A stretch of DNA of 64,000 bases, taken from Mycosarcoma maydis. Taxonomy: Eukaryota > Basidiomycota > Ustilaginomycetes > Ustilaginales. The stretch spans positions 248,001-312,000 of the forward strand of contig NC_026495.1 in NCBI RefSeq assembly GCF_000328475.2. Reading direction: 5' to 3'. Below are positions 59,043 to 64,000 of this stretch, piece by piece (position 1 is the first letter of the stretch; each line of letters starts with the position of its first letter). Made by a program: the position numbers and the translations under genes. A model generated the notes under the pieces. That model worked only from the letters and a program-made list of their open reading frames with translations. It had not been told where the DNA came from and did not search any database.

Positions 59043-61870
59043 ATGTTCAATGGCTCTGCTCCCCCCAACGGAGGAGGCGCCGAGGCCAACACGCTAGCCG
59101 CTAATCAGGGCATCATCAAATCGATTTTGGACGCACTTTCAAGGGACGATTCCAAACCAGTCGTCAGCCTCGATCAGCATGCACTCCTCCTCGAGACGCT
59201 CCTCTCCGACGCCTTGCCTAACACGCCAATTCTCCACCCCGCGCAGCGTCAGAAGCTCTTCAATGCCATTGCAGACAAAGTAGGGCCCGATGCTACCGCA
59301 GACGCTGTTCGTCAGGCACTTCCTAAGCTCAAGATCAAGCCCGAAAAGAATGTCGCCGACCTCCTGATCGAGCTTGGTGTCCGCGGTCTTCCCACCGTCG
59401 ACACCGCTCGTGCCGTCTTTCAGCGTTTTGGCTTGACCGAGGCAAACCCACCCGACGAGCGCATGGTCTCCGAGATCCTCGCCATCCTCCTTTCCGTCGA
59501 TCCTGCCATCTTTGAAAGCGACCGCGTCACCAACTTTGCCAACCTCGTCCATGCCTTGGCCGCCATCCAGCAGCAACTATCCTGGCCCCGTATCATTCGC
59601 GCTCTCGATGAACTCGATGGGTTCAACCCCTCCTTTCACGGCCACATGGCTGGTATGGCCGACCTCCTCCTTCACGCTCCTGTTCAAGGTCAGATCTCGG
59701 CCGTTTCCGGCTTGTGGGGCCCGTGGCATCACCGGCTGCGACAGCTTCAGATCCTCCACGGTCTCCTCGCTCTTGGCTCGGACACTTTCAGCTTTGCAAC
59801 GCTGCCCGGCCGATGCATTTTGGCTCCGGAGCAGCTCACCGATGCCCCCAACAGCATCCAGAACGCCGCTCAACCTCTCCTGAACAGCACGTACAATTCG
59901 CTCGATCTCGTCGAGACGCTTATCGAGATATCTGCCTCCGATGACCAAAATGTCAGATCGGCTGTTCAGGAGGTGCTCGAGCAGGCCATCAAGGCTTGTC
60001 CCGAGCTCATCTTACTCGGCTTGGTGCAGATCCCCCAGCCCTGGAACGCCATCCACGCCGAACTCGCTTCTCAGCTGCTCACCATGTTCATGACGCCCCA
60101 CAACAGCAGCCTCCTCGTTTTCTACCGCATCTTGCACACGCAGCGCGACTATCTGCTCAACGCCTTCCGCAACTTCTACCTCGAGAACCAGCTCAACCTC
60201 ACTCGCATCGTCGACGTGGCTCAGAGCCTCGACATGGTCGATGACCTTGTCGAAGCTCGACCGTTTGCTTTCGCTCTCGACGTGGCCGCACTCGCATCCC
60301 GACGCGAGGCCATCGATCTGGACGCCTGGCTTCAGGACAACATCAACCGCCACGGCAGTGACTTTATCCGTGCCGTCCTAGAGTTTCTGGACATCAAAGC
60401 CAAGGATGACCTCGCCAAGCCCGATCCTCAGGCAGAGCAGAGCTTCGTTCCGCTCACCGTTCAAAACGTCGCCAGCTTCCTCAAGGCCCTGCGCTCCAAC
60501 GGCGAGAGCATGACTGCCGAAGAAATCGATTTTTTCAAAGGCGTCCGCAACGTTTGTCTTCAGCTCCATCCTCGCCTCATGAACCTGGCGCCAGGTGCAG
60601 AGGGCCAGGAACCTGGATTGCAGGTCGTCACTTTTTCGCAAGACATTCACGAAGAGGCCGATTCGTGGTATCGTCAGATGTATGAGGGCAAGATCAGCAT
60701 CGAAGACATTGTGCTCCTGCTCCAGCGCACTAGGGCCTCCGACAATCCTCGCGAGCACCAAATCTTTGCCTGCATGGTGCATACCCTCTTTGACGAGTAT
60801 CGTTGGTTCGAGATGTACTACCCCGCCGCCGAGCTTGAGATGACGGCCGTCGTCTTTGGTTCCCTCATCCAGTATCAGCTCATCGACTACATTCCGCTCG
60901 GCATCGCCATCCGCTATGTTCTGGATGCACTTCGCAACCCGCCCGACTCGAGCATGTTCAAGTTTGGCCTTCAAGCCCTATTGCGCTTTCAGAATCGGTT
61001 GCCCGAATGGCCTCAGCTCTGCCAGGCTCTCCTTTCCATGCCGCATCTCCAGCAGTCTTATCCTCACATCATCCGTCTCGTCAAGATGGCTCTGGCTGGT
61101 CAATTGCCTGGTGCCGATGTTGGCATGCCCGGTGGCCAGTCGCTCGAGGACAAGAAGGCGCCCTTCCCCGCCATCCGCGCTGATCCGTTGCCTCAAGACG
61201 AAGAGCAGCGCGACCCTAGCGAAGAGATCACTGACAAGGTGCTTTTTCTCGTCAACAACCTCTCGCCCACCAACCTCGAGTCCAAGCTTGGTGATGCTCG
61301 ACAACTTATCACGGCCGACACCTACCGATGGTTCTCCAACTACCTGGTCCTGCAAAGGATCAGTATCGAGCCCAACAACCACGGCCTTTACGCTCAATTT
61401 CTCGACGGCCTCGATGCCAAGGGACTCATGACCTACATCCTGCACGAAACACTCGCCAAGTGTCAGATGCTGCTCAACAACGACAAGACAGTCCAGTCCA
61501 CGCAAGAGCGCAACCTACTCAAAAACCTGGGCTCTTGGCTCGGCAGCCTTACTCTGGCACGCGACAAGCCTATCCGTCACCGCAACATCGCCTTCAAGGA
61601 GCTTCTCATCCAAGGCTACGACAGCAATCGACTCATTGTGGCCATTCCCTTTGTCTGCAAGATCATGGAGCAGTGTGTCAAGTCGAATGTCTTCAAGCCT
61701 CCCAACCCGTGGCTGATGGCCGTTCTTCGTCTGATGGTGGAGCTCTACCAATTTGCAGAACTCAAGCTCAACCTCAAGTTCGAGATCGAGGTCCTCTTTA
61801 AGGGTCTCAACGTCGAACTCAAGGATGTCCCCCCCACCACCATTCTACGCAATCGTCCATCTGCCGAGTT

Positions 61871-61912
<42 letters not shown>

Positions 61913-64000
61913 ACAACAGCACCAATCTCGGGGTCATCTCCAACATCTCAGTCAGCAGCAGCAACAGCAGGCTGCAGCACAGATGCAGCTGCAGCACCAG
62001 CGCCAGCATCAGCAGCAACTCTCCCAGCAGCCAGCCACCGGCATCGCCCAAGACCTCGAGCGTCTCTCGCTTGCTGGGGGGTACAGTGCTGCCGCTGGTG
62101 GCCGCATGGGTCCTCAATCGCAAAAGGCCAGCGCTGCTGCTGCTGCCGTGGCTGCAGCTGGTTCCGGTGCACAGCCCGGCCAATCGGCTGCAGCCGCTGC
62201 CGCTTACACCGAGGCGCTTGTGTCGATGCTTCAGAGTCTGCCGCAGTACGTGGTCATCAATCCGCAGCTTACCATGTTCAGCAGCAACGCAGCACTCAAG
62301 CGACTCATCTACATCGCCATTGACCGTGCCATCCGCGAGATCATTGCGCCCGTCGTCGAGCGATCCGTCACAATCGCTTCCATCTCGACGCGCGAGCTCG
62401 TCACCAAGGACTTTGCTATGGAGGGCGACGAAGAAAAGATGCGGATCTCGGCACATCAGATGGCACAGAACCTCGCCGGCAGCCTTGCCCTCGTCACCTG
62501 TAAGGAGCCTTTGCGCATCAGCATGGTAGCGAACGCGCGCACCCTGCTCCTTTCCAACGGCTTCACCGAGCAAAACGTACCCGAACAGGCATTGATGGTC
62601 ATTATGCAGGAGAACCTCGACCTTGCCTGTTCCGTGATTGAAAAAGCAGCCATGGACAAGGCGGTGCCGGAAGTGGATGAGGGCCTCACCAACGCCTACT
62701 CCAGCCGCCGTGAGCACCGCACACGTGGTCGCGGCTACTACTGGGATAGCGCCGCCTTGGCCGCTTCGCAGTATGCCGCCACTCTGCCCGACATGCTACG
62801 TCTGCGACCTGACGGCCTTGTCCCGGCCCAGCTGCGCGTTTATGATGGCTTCATCCGCCGCATGTCTCCTGGTGTCGATGCCGACCGTAGTACTCCAACC
62901 TCGGTCCATGCCTCGTCTGTCTCTGGGCCATCCGAATCCGGATACCTGGAAGGTGCAGCAGCAGCAGCAGCCGCTGCTGGTGGTGCTGGAGGTGCCGGAG
63001 TTCTCAGTGCAGTAGCGCTTCAAGAGGCAGGCGCCCAGGCCAACCTCCCCACTAGTCTGCTCCCTGTTGCTCCTAGCGGTACGCTTAGCGCTCAACAGTC
63101 GCTCGAAAAGTTCTCGCAGGGTATGACCGAGCTTGAGCGATTGCTCGAAGCAGCAAATCAGGAATCATCTCTCAGCGAGCTGCCGCAGGACCACGAGATC
63201 CGACATGCGCTTCGTCTGATCCCAATGGTTGCTGCCCAGTCTGCCAGTCGCGATGAGACTGCGCTGGCCTTTTCACAAAAGGTGGTGCAGCTTTTGTTCA
63301 AGATCGAGTCTAAGCTCGGGCGCGAAGTCTACGTTTTGCTGCTCGACCGACTGTGCGAAATCTCTCTCAAGGCGGCTCGCGAGGTTACTGCTTGGCTCAT
63401 CTATGCCGAAGACGAACGCAAGTTCAACGTGCCTGTCACCGTGTCACTGGTTCGCGCTGGATTGGTCAACGTGGCTGAGCTTGATGTTCAGCTCGCCAAG
63501 CTCATCCTGCGCGACCTCGGTGCGAGTGTCATGGATTTTTCGGCTCAACTTGCGCTGGAATGTCTTCAGGAGCCTGCCTGTGCTACTCGCCAGCAACTTG
63601 GCAGCACTATCGAAGCGCTGCAGCGCGCTGAGCAACGAGGCAAGGCCACGGACGCGTCGAAACGCTTCCTGCACGCTCTCGAAAGCGGTCTGCTCAAGAG
63701 CAAGGTGGACGTCGGCAACACTGCGCTGCGCGAGCAGCTTGCGTACTGCTTTGCTGAATGGGCGCGTCTCTTTCAGCATTCTCCCAATCCGGAAAAGTCG
63801 TTCATCGACTATGTCACACAACTGCAGACGCAGGGCATACTCAAGGGCGAGGACATTTCGTCGATGTTTTTCCGCGTCTGCACCGAGGTCAGCGTGGACA
63901 GCTACATCAAGCAGAAGGCGGTCGGCGGCTCGGCGGCTATGGGCATCTTCTCGCCGATCGATGCGTTTTCTCGTCTGATCGTGCTGATGATCAAGTACCA
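59043..64000 (+). CDS. not1: CCR4-NOT scaffold subunit NOT1 (partial, runs off the window)
   Basis: Open from the ATG at 59043 to the window end: 1,652 codons with no stop and no intron needed. Domains in order by my reading: an N-terminal HEAT region (residues ~1-540, LDALSRDDSKPVV...); the central HEAT/TTP-binding-type region (~540-780); the MIF4G domain that binds the Caf1/Pop2 deadenylase (~780-935, LGSWLGSLTLARDKPIRHRNIAFKELL, PFVCKIMEQCVKSNVFKPPNPWLMAVLRLMVELY); a polyQ linker (~943-1000); and the CAF40-binding DUF3819 domain (~1060-1215, YVVINPQLTMFSSNAALKRLIYIAIDRAIREII). A connector follows. The C-terminal NOT-module domain lies beyond the window. NOT1 organises mRNA deadenylation and decay in the cytoplasm and is essential in yeast. 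Confidence 0.96.
61871..61923 (+). repeat. CAG/CAA polyglutamine tract in NOT1
   Basis: About 16 Gln codons, alternating CAG and CAA, followed by further Gln/His-rich sequence to ~62030. It lies between the MIF4G and CAF40-binding domains. Confidence 0.9.

Overview
The window is nuclear DNA of a smut fungus (Basidiomycota, Ustilaginales; Ustilago/Sporisorium-like). Three things point there. The genes are mostly intronless with long reading frames. The few introns are 73-89 nt with GTAAG/GTGAG donors and CTRAC branch sites. The long gene on the minus strand between 3.3 and 9.8 kb has the complete architecture of Ustilago Upa2: four PAM2 motifs, a coiled coil and a terminal GWW. The species cannot be fixed from sequence reading alone. 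A 100-N gap at 50317-50416 shows this is a draft scaffold.

Layout. 0-10 kb: the 3' end of a GATA-finger gene (+), an SMN-like protein (-) and UPA2 (-). 11-18 kb: VMA12-like (+), a DUF89/ARMT1 phosphatase (-) and a PSP1-domain protein (-). 18-23 kb: a 5.2-kb stretch with no convincing gene. 23-30 kb: HSC20/JAC1 (-), an SFT1-type SNARE (-), mitochondrial ribosomal protein L16 (+), SEC20 (-) and a DMT-family transporter (+). 30-38 kb: a secreted GH128 protein (+), SLX4-like (-), an OCA-family pseudophosphatase (+), a hydrolase-like/ICT1-like probable fusion (+) and SER1 (-). 38-50 kb: MED7 (+), EDE1 (+), PAC2 (-), proteasome beta-2 (+), BCAT (-) and RPB9 (+). 50-64 kb: a Sel1-repeat protein (-), a ChaN/Tiki-fold protein (+), a GPI-type GH45-like protein (-) and NOT1 (+, cut by the window end).

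The genes are housekeeping and do not form one pathway. Some functions recur. RNA fate is represented by UPA2, an SMN-like protein, a PSP1-domain protein, NOT1, RPB9 and MED7. ER-Golgi traffic is represented by SFT1 and SEC20, with EDE1 in endocytosis. Mitochondrial protein and Fe-S biogenesis is represented by HSC20, MRPL16 and the ICT1-like protein. PAC2 (a proteasome assembly chaperone) and the beta-2 subunit are divergent neighbours that share one promoter region.

The most striking unexplained signal is a dispersed family of short arrays built from 7-bp units, A(T/C)TCGTG or A(T/C)TCACG, with core TCGTGA or its reverse complement TCACGA. More than twenty clusters occur, essentially all in intergenic DNA that contains at least one promoter. 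They are almost absent from convergent 3'-3' intergenic spaces. I know of no assigned function for them.
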